Assembly: GCA_037951105.1 (NCBI GenBank)
Contig: JBAMJV010008313.1
Span: forward strand, 81,757-145,756
Direction of reading: 5' to 3'
Source: Echinarachnius parma
Taxonomy: Eukaryota > Echinodermata > Echinoidea > Clypeasteroida > Echinarachniidae
Length of the DNA: 64,000 bases
The notes under the pieces were generated by a model. It worked only from the letters and a program-made list of their open reading frames with translations, did not search any database and had not been told where the DNA came from. The translations under genes and the position numbers were made by a program. Below, in pieces: positions 41,175 to 52,173 of the stretch. Every line of letters starts with the position of its first letter. Within the stretch, counting starts at the first letter, position 1.

Positions 41175-42640
41175 GGGGGGGGGGGGGGGGGGGGAGACAG
41201 AAATTGGTTTCAACTGAATGACACCCAGTATACCAGCAAGGGGTATAGGGAGCAGTTGTTAGGGCTGTTTCCAATGGTGCAAGTCTAATTCTATACCAAA
41301 TCCAACATTTTCAAGTCCTGTAGAGTATTTGGATATTAAGTTCCATGTGTTATGATTTGCTTTTAATTGGTAATCTACCCCTTTTGTATCTCCCTTCCCG
41401 TCTCCTCTCCACTTCTCTCCTCTTTTCTCTTTTCTTTCTCTTCCAATCTATTCTTTACATAATGTACTCATTTAGGCGCGCCGAAAGCAGTTTTTGATTG
41501 GGAGGGGGGGGGGGGGGGGGGAGCAAAGACCTTAGGGGGCTCACGCGATTTGTTTTGTGTATAGGGGCCATAGGCGTCGATTTCTTCTCGCATTTGGGGG
41601 GGGGGGGGGGGTGATACGTCATTTTGACCATCTTTGGCGAGGGAGTGAAGCGACAACCCAGCAGCGTGCCCGGGTTTTTATGACTGAGGGGGGGGGGGGG
41701 GGGGGGGGATCGGGGGGATAAGGGGCCCCAAAAGCTTTTGGATTTAGCTGTTTAGAAATCGGAAGATAAATTGCACATTACAAGCATCATTTTATGAGGA
41801 GGGCTTTGTCCAAGTTTTGATGAACTTTAGCCTGATAGATACATAGATTGCAAGCATCCTGATGAAACCCTGAATAGAATCAGTCAAGGGATACCCACAT
41901 TGGGAAGCTTATTGTGGCTTCAGGGGGCGGAGCCCCAGGGAGCTTTGAGATTTGCAATATCCAGAAATGAAGATGTTGTCTATATGTTAATAAAATTGGA
42001 TTTAACTGTTTAGAAATTGGAAGATTATTAAGTGCACATTGCAAGCAGTTATGAGGAGGGCTTTGTCCAAGTATGGATGAAAGCATCCTGATGGAGCCCT
42101 GAATAGAATCAGTCGAGGGATACCCACATTGGGAAGCTTATTGGGGGTCCAGGGGGCGGAGCCCCCGGAAGATGTGGGATATCCAGAAATAAAGATGTTG
42201 TCTATAATAGGAAATAGGAAATACAGTTATCTATTGTATAGTTAGTTATATAGTTAGCTCAATTTTTCAATGAGTACAGGGACGGGACTGGGTCAAATAA
42301 CCTAGTGGATGTTCCAGGGGGCACAGCCCCCGGAAGATTTTGGATTTGGGCAGTTTAGTTTAGCACTATCAACATGTGGTTTAAAGAAGACTATAGTATC
42401 AACTTTCACATTATGAATGAGAGGGGGGCAATGCTCCTTTATTTTAATGTTATTATATATTTTTGAACCCGAAATATTGGGGGGGGGGGGGGGGTAATAA
42501 TACAGACCATCCCCCACCTGAAATATTGGGATGGGGGGGGGGGGGATATCCCCCCACTTCCCCGCCTCCCTCCCCCCCCCCCCCCCCCCCCGGCCCCCGC
42601 CGTGATCGACGCCCATGGTATGGGCTCATGCCCAACCACA
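41175..42640. repeat. G/C-tract-rich dispersed repeats
   Basis: Runs of 12-20 G lie at 41175, 41505, 41598, 41690, 42479 and 42533, with a C run at 42573. Between them, units with GCTGTTTAGAAAT, GCAAGCAT, GGGATACCCACATTGGGAAG and GGGGGCGGAGCCCC occur at least twice (about 41740-41940 and 41990-42170). A relative is at 57230-57560. The proline/glycine-rich frames here are artefacts. Confidence 0.8.
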
Positions 42641-42825
42641 CTCACCCCAGACCATACAACCGTTGAATGCAAACTGAGATAATCTGTTCCCGCGCAAAAT
42701 GGATGTATACATTATTTTTTGAACGTTAGAAATAGCAAGTGTATTGGCTCATACATGTTTATGTTTTCGTTCCCACTCTTCTTCTTCTTGTTTTACATAT
42801 ATATATATATATTTTTTTTTTTTCG

Positions 42826-42880
42826 GGGGGGGGGGGGGCAAAAACTCGTTTTGCCCCCCCCCCCCCCCCCCCCCCACTTC
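42826..42880. repeat. G-run/C-run perfect hairpin
   Basis: About 14 G followed by CAAAAACTCGTTTTG and about 20 C. The arms pair fully, including CAAAA/TTTTG. Confidence 0.9.
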
Positions 42881-43019
42881 CGGCGCCTACTTTGGCATGC
42901 TCTGTTAATATTTTTCCCTAAGTATAATGTTGATTATATTGTTGAGAAGTTATAGGAGACCTACAATTTACGAGCATTGTGCTTTTTAGTAGACCTCCTT
43001 TTTCCAATCTGTATACCCA

Positions 43020-43087
43020 TATTCATTGTGAACTTGTATCTCGTTTGTTGTTGGAAATAAACGATCATTCATTCATTCATTCATTCA
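43020..43087 (+). mobile_element. 3' end of a non-LTR retrotransposon with (CATT)n tail
   Basis: TTGTTGTTGGAAATAAACGA is followed by five CATT units. This is the tail of a truncated non-LTR element. Confidence 0.55.
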
Positions 43088-43189
43088 AATGCAAGATAAA
43101 GTAAAAACAAAAAAAGAGGTACCAGTTTACTGGTGCTGGTGACATGCATGCAAGCGTTCCATACTTCACCTCACTTTTTAAATTTTATT

Positions 43190-43204
43190 ATTACGCATGC
43201 GTGG
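43190..43204. promoter_or_regulatory. NRF-1-like site upstream of the 43235 exon
   Basis: TTACGCATGCGTGGT is a near match to the NRF-1 palindrome, 31-45 bases before the candidate start codon. Confidence 0.35.
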
Positions 43205-43234
43205 TTCGTATTTTTGATACTAATCTGAAAAATA

Positions 43235-43289
43235 ATGGCCTCCCAGTTGGAAGGATTTGTTAATTCTGTGGTTTCTCTATCCACGGATG
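43235..43289 (+). CDS. Candidate first coding exon of an unknown gene (18 codons)
   Basis: The ATG at 43235 opens MASQLEGFVNSVVSLSTD and ends at GATG|GTAAGT, phase 1. About 35 bases upstream, TACGCATGCGTGG is an NRF-1-like palindrome in an otherwise AT-rich region, which fits a TATA-less housekeeping promoter. The residues resemble the start of LSM8-type Sm proteins (short helix, then V-S-x-S-T-D-G), but one residue is missing relative to LSM8 and no second exon was found here, so I do not name it. Confidence 0.4.
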
Positions 43290-43666
43290 GTAAGTTTTAA
43301 AGCTCATTAGTTATTTCAACATCAGCAGTAATGTTTTCTCAGTGTATTCTGTTTCATTTTATCAATTTATATGCAAAAGTTTACGTTGTATATTGTCGTA
43401 ATCATGTGAATGTGTGCCCATATACTGACATCGGTGTACTGTACAATGGAAGTGTTGTACTGATTGTGAATGCAGTGAATAAATACCGGTTTAATTTAAT
43501 TTGCACAGACATTTAATGAGAAATGTTTTGATTAAAATGATAAAATAATACCAGATATCTTGGAGAGTTGATAAAGCCAAATCGTGGTAGTACTATAAGT
43601 AGGCATGTCACTTCATTTTTAAAAGTTAATATAATAATAATCAGACATTACTTAAATCTATGATTA

Positions 43667-44094
43667 GGCATCACCAAATGAAAATGAAAATTGCGCGAAA
43701 TTAATGCAAATTATATTCTATGAGTCGGGACTGACCTGATGTAGATCATTATGCCCTTTAAAATCCAAACAAATACCAATATTTTGCCAAAATATGGTAT
43801 TTTACCCATTTGTTGTGTCACAATTTTCGCCATTCACTTAATGGCGCGCTGCGAGCTTACCTTTCGTGTGCCCGACCGATGTCGCTCGCTTGGTCTCTGG
43901 CTCGCACGCGGCGTGCGCTCCCACTATCTCTGCACGCAATTTGAATACCCGCTCGCGCGACAGCACACGCGGCGGGCCCGCGCCGCGCCGGCGACGACGG
44001 CTAAAATCACCGAATCGAAGCCCCAAAAGCCCCTGTTCGAGCATCAAAATGATTATGTGAGACTGCTTGAGGCGGACAAATCTTCCGAGAATAT
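43667..44094. repeat. Segmental direct repeat, copy 1
   Basis: GGCATCACCAAATGAAAATG through AATCTTCCGAGAATAT recurs at 47754-48665. Copy 1 has about 180 extra bases (GC-rich, 43795-43995) that copy 2 lacks. Confidence 0.9.
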
Positions 44095-44197
44095 TAATGC
44101 TGTAACTGACCTTGATGATCGGATCGTTTGATCGGATCGGCAAAATTTTATCGATCTTCGAAATCGGATCGATGATCGGGATCGGATGATCGGCTAT

Positions 44198-44235
<38 letters not shown>

Positions 44236-45892
44236 TTAATTTGCATCACTTTGCAACAAAACTGGTTCGTTACTTACTGCACATTTTTGTTCTGGTCACT
44301 CGATAGTCCGCCGTAGTATTTTTTATAAACATTAAAGCCATTTGGACGACTTAAATCAATATTTTGGATGCGCCGAGGTTGCTTGCTCGCGCAGGGCTGG
44401 CGCTAGCGTGGCCAACCGGTAGAGATACGGCGGAGAAGCTTAGACCGTCAGCGGATCGCGAGGCTATGCTTTCACGTGCTTGATAACGGCATCGCGGCGC
44501 AGCATGCACGCAGGTAGCACGCGACAGGTGATCTATCTCCGTCCATGTGACCTATTTTTGTTGATGTTGTTGTTATAATTATAGTTACTTAACTTTTGCA
44601 TTTTGTTGTTTTTAGTTTGACGTTTTTTTATGCTGTTGCTGCATGATGCATTTTCAGTCAGATTTTTGCGCATCGCTTGTTTATTTTATCCTGTTTCCTT
44701 AATTGAATTGCAGCTTGATTATTAATATTACTCAGTATAAAATAATAATTAAGAATAAGATATTTTGATTTCTTTGTTGCTGTTTTTCACGACTGATTTT
44801 CTAAAAAATAACTGGAGTTTATTTAACTTTTTTGTTATTCTTTGTTCTCCTTTAGAATCAGTTTAACTCGATCAACAAGTTGGGTACATGATGTATTATA
44901 AGCTACATGCAGTAAATAATTCTGAAAAAACAAAAAACAATAGAAAACATAAAATTAAGGGGACATTTTTTAAATAAACAAAGTAATAGTAATACACAGG
45001 TGTACCCCCAATAATTTTCGTGCCCCCCCCCCCCCCCCCCAACCAGTCCGACCACCTTCGCCACTGGCTACATGTGTTTGTTTGTTTGTTTGTATTTGAT
45101 TAGTGTGTATTGCTTTGTTATTTTGCAACTAGTACATAAGTTTGTTCGCTAATTACTTGTACCAATAGCCCCAATACCGATCCCCACGTCATTCAACAAT
45201 CCGAAATGTTTTAAATGTACTAAAAATAATAGCCCCCGCCCCCAAACTTTCCGTCGTCCGGCGTATAGGCCTACTCAAGAAACAAAGTACCCTCCCCCAG
45301 TCTACTGAGAAGTGAGAAGGCTGCCACCCCCTCCCCGATACAAAACGAGTACCGGGTATTATATTTTAAAATATATAAATTATTGTTATGTACACAGAGT
45401 ATAATAATAATAACAATAATATCGATTTATATAGCGCCTAATATGATTGATAAATGACGGAAATGATGAACTGATGAGGATGACAATGAATGATCATTAT
45501 GAAGATGGCGATGCCAATGATTATTATGATAAAAAAGAGGATGGTAATGATCCATGATGAAGATGAGGATGATGGTGCATGTTTGACTGGTGATGATTAT
45601 AATAATTACTAACATCGAGACGGACAAAGTGCCATTATAATGGAGCTAGGGGCGAAGCAAGAACATTGTAAACTGCGTCGTGGCAACTCCCCGATAAAAT
45701 GTAAGTAGTATATAATTTATTATTATTATTAATTGCGTTACGTACAATTATTGCAATATATGGGGAGGTCCTCAATACAGTGTGACAAAAAAATGAAGAA
45801 AGCGTTAGCCTAATGGCAGTGTGAACGAAATAATTACAGTTCCCCAATTTGCGTGCCCCACCCCCCCCCCCTGAAAAAATACAAAATCACAC

Positions 45893-46765
45893 GGTCGCAC
45901 ATAAACTAAATCATAATCGGGGGCCGCAGAATGTTTTGATTTTGGGGGTGGGGGCTGACCACATTTCAATTGTTATCATAACTATCTTATCATCACCATT
46001 ATTTTCAATTTGACGTTTATATTATGATGTTTTTCATCAAGTATACAATTTCACAAGCCGCCATCCGTCGGAAATAATAAGTATTTATATTTTGAACATC
46101 ATCATGAGTACATACAAATAAAAATCGCCCCGTCGCACATGGAAACTAAATCATAATCAGGGGCCGCATTGATATTGGGGGATGGGGGAGGGGGCTGACC
46201 ACATTGTCCACATTTCAATTGTTATCATGATTATCTTATCATCGCCATTATTTTCAATTTGACGTTTATATTATGATGTTGATCATCAAGTATACAATTT
46301 CACAAGCCGCCATCCATAGAAATAATAGAGTATTTATATTTTGAACATCATCACGAGTACATACAAATTAAAATTGCATGGTCGCACGGAAACTAAATCA
46401 TAATCATGGGCCGCAGAATGTTTTCGGGGTGGGAGGAGGGGGCCGACCACATTTCAATTGTAATCATAATTATCTAATCATCACCATTATTTTCAATTTG
46501 ACATTTATGTTATGATGTTTATCATCAAGTATACACTTTCACGAGCCATCATCCTACTAGAAATAATAAAGTATTTATATCATGAACATCATCATGAGAA
46601 AGAGTACATATGAATTATTAATCATAACAAAAACGCATAGTCGCACTATCCATGGTCGCACGTGAAACTAAATCATAATCAGCGGTCACAGAATTATGTT
46701 TTTGATATTGGGGGGGGGGGGGGGGGGTGGTGGAGTTGGCTGACCACATTTCAATTGCATTATCA
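45893..46765. repeat. Tandem repeat of about 240-270 bp, four units
   Basis: AACTAAATCATAATC, GGCTGACCACATTTCAATTG and AAGTATACAATTTCAC recur in order near 45903, 46144, 46390 and 46668. The units lie inside the hAT-ended segment. Confidence 0.85.
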
Positions 46766-47032
46766 TAAGTATCATTTTAAGTCCCCCATGCTCATGTTTA
46801 TCTCATCTTCCTCGTCATTACATTTATACTCAAAGCGTAAACAAATTATAATTCTTTAAATTGAAAGAAGGATCGGCCGAATGTAGTCCTCGCACGCGCA
46901 ACACAAGTCAAAATTGGAGCGTCCGTCATCTTCCTAAAAAGGAAAGAAAAAAAAAACATGTTATGATTATGTTTATATAGTTAAATTTTGACGCCATTAG
47001 TCAATAACAACATATCAAACAATTTATATACT

Positions 47033-47072
47033 CTCTCGATCTCCCGGAATTCGGGGACCGGGAGATCGAGAG
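47033..47072. repeat. Perfect 15-bp hairpin CTCTCGATCTCCCGG
   Basis: CTCTCGATCTCCCGG (47033-47047) and CCGGGAGATCGAGAG (47058-47072) pair without mismatch around a 10-base loop. The stem is GC-rich in an AT-rich context. Function is unknown. Confidence 0.9.
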
Positions 47073-47753
47073 TGCAAATTTACAGTTTATATTATACATG
47101 TATACTAATATAATTATGTACCAGCTTTCCCCTGAATCTTAGGCCTTGCTGGCGACTATATAGATCAACAAATCGTTTTTATGTCCTCTTCCATAATTTA
47201 TCAGCATTCTCTATCAGTCGGCCGACAGTAAAAGACTGAATTTAACATGTAAAAGAGGATATGAAAACGATAATTCGTTGATCTATAATAGCTTGCGACA
47301 TAGGACACGCATGCCGCCCGCATGCATGCACGGCGCCAGCGCGGCGCCGATCGTGCGCGCGCCGGGTCTGACGGCCTGGAGTCCATGTGAACATCCGTCG
47401 GGAATATCGTTCAAATGACTAGCAATTTTGCGAGTCTTGTTCCGATTTTCGCCTTTCAAAACGAAGTAAACTAACAAAGAGTATCTCGAAAATAACATTT
47501 TTTTCAAGTAAATGATATAGATTGTCCCTTTTTAAAATTTCAATTCCGATATTCTTGCAAAGAAAATGGATGGTTTTCTCCCGGGATTTTTTTTTTTTTC
47601 ACATAAGTCATAACACATAAAAAAAACAAAAACAAAATTTCATCCGATCCGATCTCCGATCTTTTCTGCATGATCGGAAATCGGCAAAAACGGCAAAAAA
47701 GCCATGATCGGATCGGGATCGGCATGCCGATCCGATGATCGGTTACAGCGTTA

Positions 47754-48349
47754 GGCATCACCAAATGAAAATGAAAATTGCACGAAATTAATGCAAATTA
47801 TATTCTATGAGTCGGGACTGACCTAATGTTAGTGCTGTAACTGACCTTGATGATCGGATCGTTTGATCGGATCGGCAACATTTTATCGATCTTCGAAATC
47901 GGATCGATGATCGGGATCGGATGATAGGCTAAAAAAAAAAAAAAAAAAAAAATCTTCTTTTTTTTTTCTTTGGAAAATGATCCCCAAAAAACACATTTTG
48001 GGAATATAAATGAATACCAAAGCAACATATATCCATATTAATAAGCCCAAGGTAATCTTGTACGGGTATGCTTTCATTTCAAACTGATTACCTCTTCTTT
48101 TACAAAATTATACTCACGCCGATTCTGAGCTTAGTCCCATGTGATTAATTTGGCGTAACCTTTCAGAAACACATGGGACTAAGCTCAGAACCGGCGGGAG
48201 TAATTTTGTAAAAGGAGAGGTAATCAGTTTGAAATGAAAGCATACCCATACAAGATTACCTTGGGCTTATTCATATATGGATGTTGCTTTGGTATTCATT
48301 TATATTCCCAAAATATGTTTTTGGGGATCATTTTCCAAAGGAAAAAAAA

Positions 48350-48398
<49 letters not shown>

Positions 48399-48665
48399 CG
48401 ATCCGATCTTCCGATATTTTCTGCATGATCGGAAATCGGCAAAAACGGTCCGATCATGTATGATCGGATCGTGATCGGCATGCCGATCCGATGATCGGTT
48501 ACAGCACTACCTAATGTAGATCATTATGCCCTTTAAAATCCAAACAAATTATACCAATATTTTGCCGACGGCTAAAATCACCGAATCGAAGCCCCAAAAG
48601 CCACTGTTCGAGCATCAAAATGATTATGTGAGACTGCTCGAGGTGGACAAATCTTCCGAGAATAT
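47754..48665. repeat. Segmental direct repeat, copy 2 (interrupted by hAT MITE)
   Basis: The same sequence as 43667-44094, split after GACCTAATGT by the element at 47830-48509. Confidence 0.9.
47830..48509. mobile_element. hAT-type MITE with 8-bp target duplication CCTAATGT
   Basis: Inverted ends TAGTGCTGTAAC / GTTACAGCACTA are flanked by CCTAATGT at 47822-47829 and 48510-48517. Copy 1 of the segmental repeat has the unoccupied site (CCTGATGT). The interior is a long foldback: GGTAATCTTGTACGGGTATG is mirrored by CATACCCATACAAGATTACC, and poly-A/poly-T tracts face each other. End motif and 8-bp duplication fit hAT. Confidence 0.95.
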
Positions 48666-48787
48666 ATCGTAAAAACACCTGAATTTTCCAAAAATGTAAG
48701 TTTCCAAAGTGCGGACTACTGCCGATTGCTCGAAAATTCGAGATTTCAACAAAGTTCACTGCGAAAATGTGGCAAAAAATGACTTAC

Positions 48788-48877
48788 TGAGGTTGAAATT
48801 GATTGAGTTTCTCGATTCAAAACACGAACCGGATCTATGATTGTTGCTAGTACCTCTTGTGTATACTTCACATACAT
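48788..48877 (-). CDS. Candidate orphan exon, 30 codons, unknown product
   Basis: On the minus strand an ATG opens MYVKYTQEVLATIIDPVRVL and nine more residues to a strong donor (TCA|GTAAGT), phase 0. The open frame extends upstream to a CAAACAG acceptor-like site, so it could be an internal exon. Composition looks protein-like, but I recognise no family and found no partner exon on this strand. Confidence 0.25.
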
Positions 48878-49148
48878 AATATGTGGTTCAGTCAGCTGTT
48901 TGACCGCATTACATTTGGAAAAATAGTATCTCCCTCCACCCTTGCAATAGCGAAGTTGCATTGCCCACAGCCAAATATCGCACAAACTACGTGTACAAAA
49001 ATATGGTCCATGCGCGCCATGTAACGCCGAATGACGATGCCTAGTCTAGTTGACAAAACAAAAATGGTAAAAAAGAGAAAATTCAATTTGACCTCAAAAT
49101 TCTGTGCAGTGTTGTCTGAACACCTAAAGACAAAAGACATTGTGATAT

Positions 49149-49935
49149 GGGCAATTCCAAGAGCAAACATTGACATAACCACTGATTTTTCAAATTCGTT
49201 GTACCATAACAAATTTGGTATCAAATGAAACCTAAAAGATTGAACTTTCCAAAAATGCTTTTGTTTTTGAAAAAAAATATTGTAAACTATTATTTTATCG
49301 TTTATATATAGCATGAATTAATTTTCATTTATTTTCACAAAACATTCAATTAAATATTAAGCATAAAAGAACTGCGAAAAGGAGTTTTCATAAAATTTTA
49401 TTTCAGTGTTGATACTGATAGGATCATTGCTTCAATTTATCAGATACCGGTACATCTTTGCAAAAATCTGTGAGTTCTGTGACCTCACAAAGGTGATTTA
49501 GGTATTCAATTATAGACAAGGCAATGATGAATTGAATCCAAGTTGGATTTTGCGAAACGGGCCAGGTATAAGTGATCTAGACAACAAAACGTTGCGTCAC
49601 GGACATTACATTTTCAGCGCCACGGACATTACAGTTTGTCCGGAGGATTTGATTAATTGAAATATATATCTTTAGAGCACTCAAAAGACTGAAATTTTAA
49701 TTTGAAAAGGTACTTTGATTATCAGTCATCAAATTTGGTGTCCCATGTGTGGAGTTTCATGTATGGTTTCCGTTTCTCCTATAAGGAGACACCCGAGAAT
49801 TTAAAAAATCATGTGAACTGAAAGATATAATCAGGATCATGTTGTATGGAAAAATAATCCAGAAAAAATCAATAGGATTTTAAATAGAGCCAATTGTTTT
49901 TTTGAGTTCATGTCCACTTTTTCGTGGAATTGCCC
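49149..49935. mobile_element. Complete non-autonomous DNA transposon 'element D' with GTCACGGACATTACA motifs
   Basis: GGGCAATTCC at 49149-49158 is inverse to GGAATTGCCC at 49926-49935. ATAT flanks both ends (49145-49148, 49936-49939), a candidate 4-bp target duplication. Two motif copies lie at 49595-49610 and 49618-49633. Bases 49361-49446 match 1-83 of element A. It is 787 bp with no gene. The start of the recombinase exon follows 61 bases downstream. Confidence 0.7.
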
Positions 49936-50010
49936 ATATAAATATATATATCACATCAATATTTTCTAAAATGATTGCATTTTCTTCAACACAAAGGTGT
50001 AGCTGACAAG

Positions 50011-52173
50011 ATGAGTTGCCTTCCTTCTTCTGGAGATGCCAGCGTTGGGACACCCTCTGGACTAAAGGTAGAACCACCTGATCCAGTGTCACTGTCACCT
50101 GATCAAGTAGCAACACCTCACAAGAGCAGTTCCATTCATCTATCTGAGGAATCCAGAGATGTTGAGATCCCTGTAGTGAAGATGGAACCACCTGACCCCG
50201 TTTCACATGATCCAGTTGATCCACTGTCACATGACCAAGTGGCATACCAAACTATATCACTGGAGATCAAACCGGAGGATGATGACATGAGAAAAGGTAT
50301 GGTCAAATCACACTTCAGTAATCTGCAAACGTGTCAGAGAGTCAAAGCATCAATTGACATGGGGGAAAATGCAAATATGGAATTCCTGAGCCAGAATGAA
50401 CAGGAGAGCAACACTGAAAAGGAGTGTGTCAAAAAGCAGGGTAAACAAGCAAGAAATGAAAAGGCAGGAGTATCTGAAACTTACAAGAAACCATGCAGAT
50501 TTTGCATATTCTGCAACAAATATCAGTCAAAGTTGTCCGGCCACATTACCAACAAGCATAAGGACAACAACCGTGTACAAAGAGCATTATCACTTCCAAG
50601 AGATGAGAGAATATCTGCTTTCGATGTCTTCAAAAAGGAAGGAATTTTGCATGTAAATAAGCTTCAAGCTAGGCAAGATGATCCAAAATATGAGAGGGAG
50701 AGAAGTGTGCCAAATACTGAGGGAGAGTTGGTAACGTGTGGTGAGTGTCAAGGCTTTTATGCCAAGAAATACATGAAGAGACACAAGAAGGTTTGTCAGA
50801 GAAATACAGAATCGGCAACTATTTCGGCTGATGTGCCAGCCAACCTATTGCAAGCCAAAGATGAATACGGAGATGATTTTGTTCTTAATGTATTATCCAG
50901 GTTCAGGATAAATGATGATGCAGGGAAGCTATGTACTAAAGACCCATGCCTATTAGAAATAGGAAAAAGACTTTGGAGCAAGCAAAAAAAACAACAGGAC
51001 AAGCGGGTGGAGGTGAGAAAATCAGTAATGGCAGACATGCGACGTCTTGCATCATTATATATAGAGCTGAAGAATACTGAAGAAACAGTAGGGAACTTGC
51101 CTGTGAAGAAGGGAAATGTGTCGGATCTCTTTCAGAGATCAAATTTCCGGCACTTGGAAGAAGCAATAGATAAATTGACAACAAGAGGGGAGTCTGATAT
51201 GGGAGTAAAAGCAGGACTCAAACAGGCGTCGTTGTACCTTTTGAAGTCTGCATGCAAGATTGTGAAGGCTTTGTACTTGATGGATGATGATGATGAGGAA
51301 GCAGCTAATATTGACAAGTTCTTGGCTGTACTGGAACTGAGTCAAAATGCCATGTTTGGCGATGCCACTTACCTACTCAATAAGCAACAGCAAGAGAAGC
51401 TTAGACGACCTCAGGAACAACCAGAAGAAGAAGACATTGCAAAATTGAAAGAGCACACAGTAAAGAGGATGAGTGAACTTGCCCAGGATGAATTTTGTTT
51501 TCTTGATTCACATGGCTTCGTGGAATTGCGTGATTGTGTTGTAGCTAGGTTGACGCTATTCAATGCACGTCGAGGAGGGGAACCAAGCAAACTACCCCTT
51601 AGTAGCTGGTTAAATGCTTATAAGGGAGCTTGGCTCGATAAGTATCAGATGGACAACCTAGACCCCCTGGACAAAGCATTAGCCCACAAGCTAAAGGTTG
51701 GGTATCAAGCGGGTAAGGGACTTCACATTGTCCACATCCTCTTCCCTGAAGACACGCACATGGCATTAAGAAAACTTGCATCGAAAGAAGTCCGTCTAAA
51801 TGCTGGAGTGTCGGAAGATAACAACTACCTGTTCCCGGGCACAAATGGGTCGGATGCCCATGTTTCAGGATGGCATGCCGTTCACAGTGTATGCGAACAG
51901 CTAACACTTCTCAACAAGGAAGCTCTTACAGCAACCAAGAACCGACACCGAATTAGTGTGCTGTTTGCCTTGATGGACGTACCAGAGAACGAAAGGTCAT
52001 TCATCTTCAAGCATTTGGGTCACTCAGAGACAACGAATATGAATATCTATCAGGCACCACTGGAGGTGAAGGAGATCACTGTCGTGGGAAGGAGATTGGA
52101 GACAATGGATGCAGGTACAGTACCAGGTACGTTGTCTGATATTACTTGCAATTTTGGATTGCACAAAGCTTGA
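50011..52173 (+). CDS. Crypton-like tyrosine recombinase protein with two zinc fingers and SUMO motifs
   Basis: An intact frame of 720 codons starts at MSCLPSSGD. An acceptor-like ACACAAAG precedes it, and the frame is open upstream. Order: residues 1-95 acidic/proline-rich with three SUMO-consensus sites (LKVE, VKME, IKPE followed by acidic residues); a C2H2 finger at about 165-184 (CIFC...HITNKH); a C2HC finger at about 243-262 (CGEC...HKKVC); a charged linker; and a tyrosine recombinase domain at about 490-690. Catalytic positions visible are R520/521 (FNARRGGE), R645 in box II (T642 replaces the usual His), H671 (LGHS) and nucleophile Y680 (NIYQ). Such domains cut and rejoin DNA through a 3'-phosphotyrosine. 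The last 16 codons may be intron: GCAG|GTACAG (after 52114) and CCAG|GTACGT (after 52126) are donors. It could be a transposon protein or a domesticated gene. Confidence 0.8.
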   Translation: MSCLPSSGDASVGTPSGLKVEPPDPVSLSPDQVATPHKSSSIHLSEESRDVEIPVVKMEPPDPVSHDPVDPLSHDQVAYQTISLEIKPEDDDMRKGMVKSHFSNLQTCQRVKASIDMGENANMEFLSQNEQESNTEKECVKKQGKQARNEKAGVSETYKKPCRFCIFCNKYQSKLSGHITNKHKDNNRVQRALSLPRDERISAFDVFKKEGILHVNKLQARQDDPKYERERSVPNTEGELVTCGECQGFYAKKYMKRHKKVCQRNTESATISADVPANLLQAKDEYGDDFVLNVLSRFRINDDAGKLCTKDPCLLEIGKRLWSKQKKQQDKRVEVRKSVMADMRRLASLYIELKNTEETVGNLPVKKGNVSDLFQRSNFRHLEEAIDKLTTRGESDMGVKAGLKQASLYLLKSACKIVKALYLMDDDDEEAANIDKFLAVLELSQNAMFGDATYLLNKQQQEKLRRPQEQPEEEDIAKLKEHTVKRMSELAQDEFCFLDSHGFVELRDCVVARLTLFNARRGGEPSKLPLSSWLNAYKGAWLDKYQMDNLDPLDKALAHKLKVGYQAGKGLHIVHILFPEDTHMALRKLASKEVRLNAGVSEDNNYLFPGTNGSDAHVSGWHAVHSVCEQLTLLNKEALTATKNRHRISVLFALMDVPENERSFIFKHLGHSETTNMNIYQAPLEVKEITVVGRRLETMDAGTVPGTLSDITCNFGLHKA

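Larger units (their letters stand above)
44095..47753. mobile_element. 3.66-kb segment with hAT-type ends, non-coding
   Basis: It starts TAATGCTGTAACTGACC and ends GGTTACAGCGTTA, with subterminal GATCGGATCG/CGATCCGATC sequence like the hAT MITE at 47830-48509. It contains no transposase. No 8-bp target duplication is seen (GAGAATAT left, GGCATCAC right), so the two ends may be joined by recombination between the flanking direct repeats. Confidence 0.65.

Noticed and set aside
42302-42672. Glycine/proline-rich frames on both strands
   Set aside because: Produced by G and C homopolymers in a repeat.
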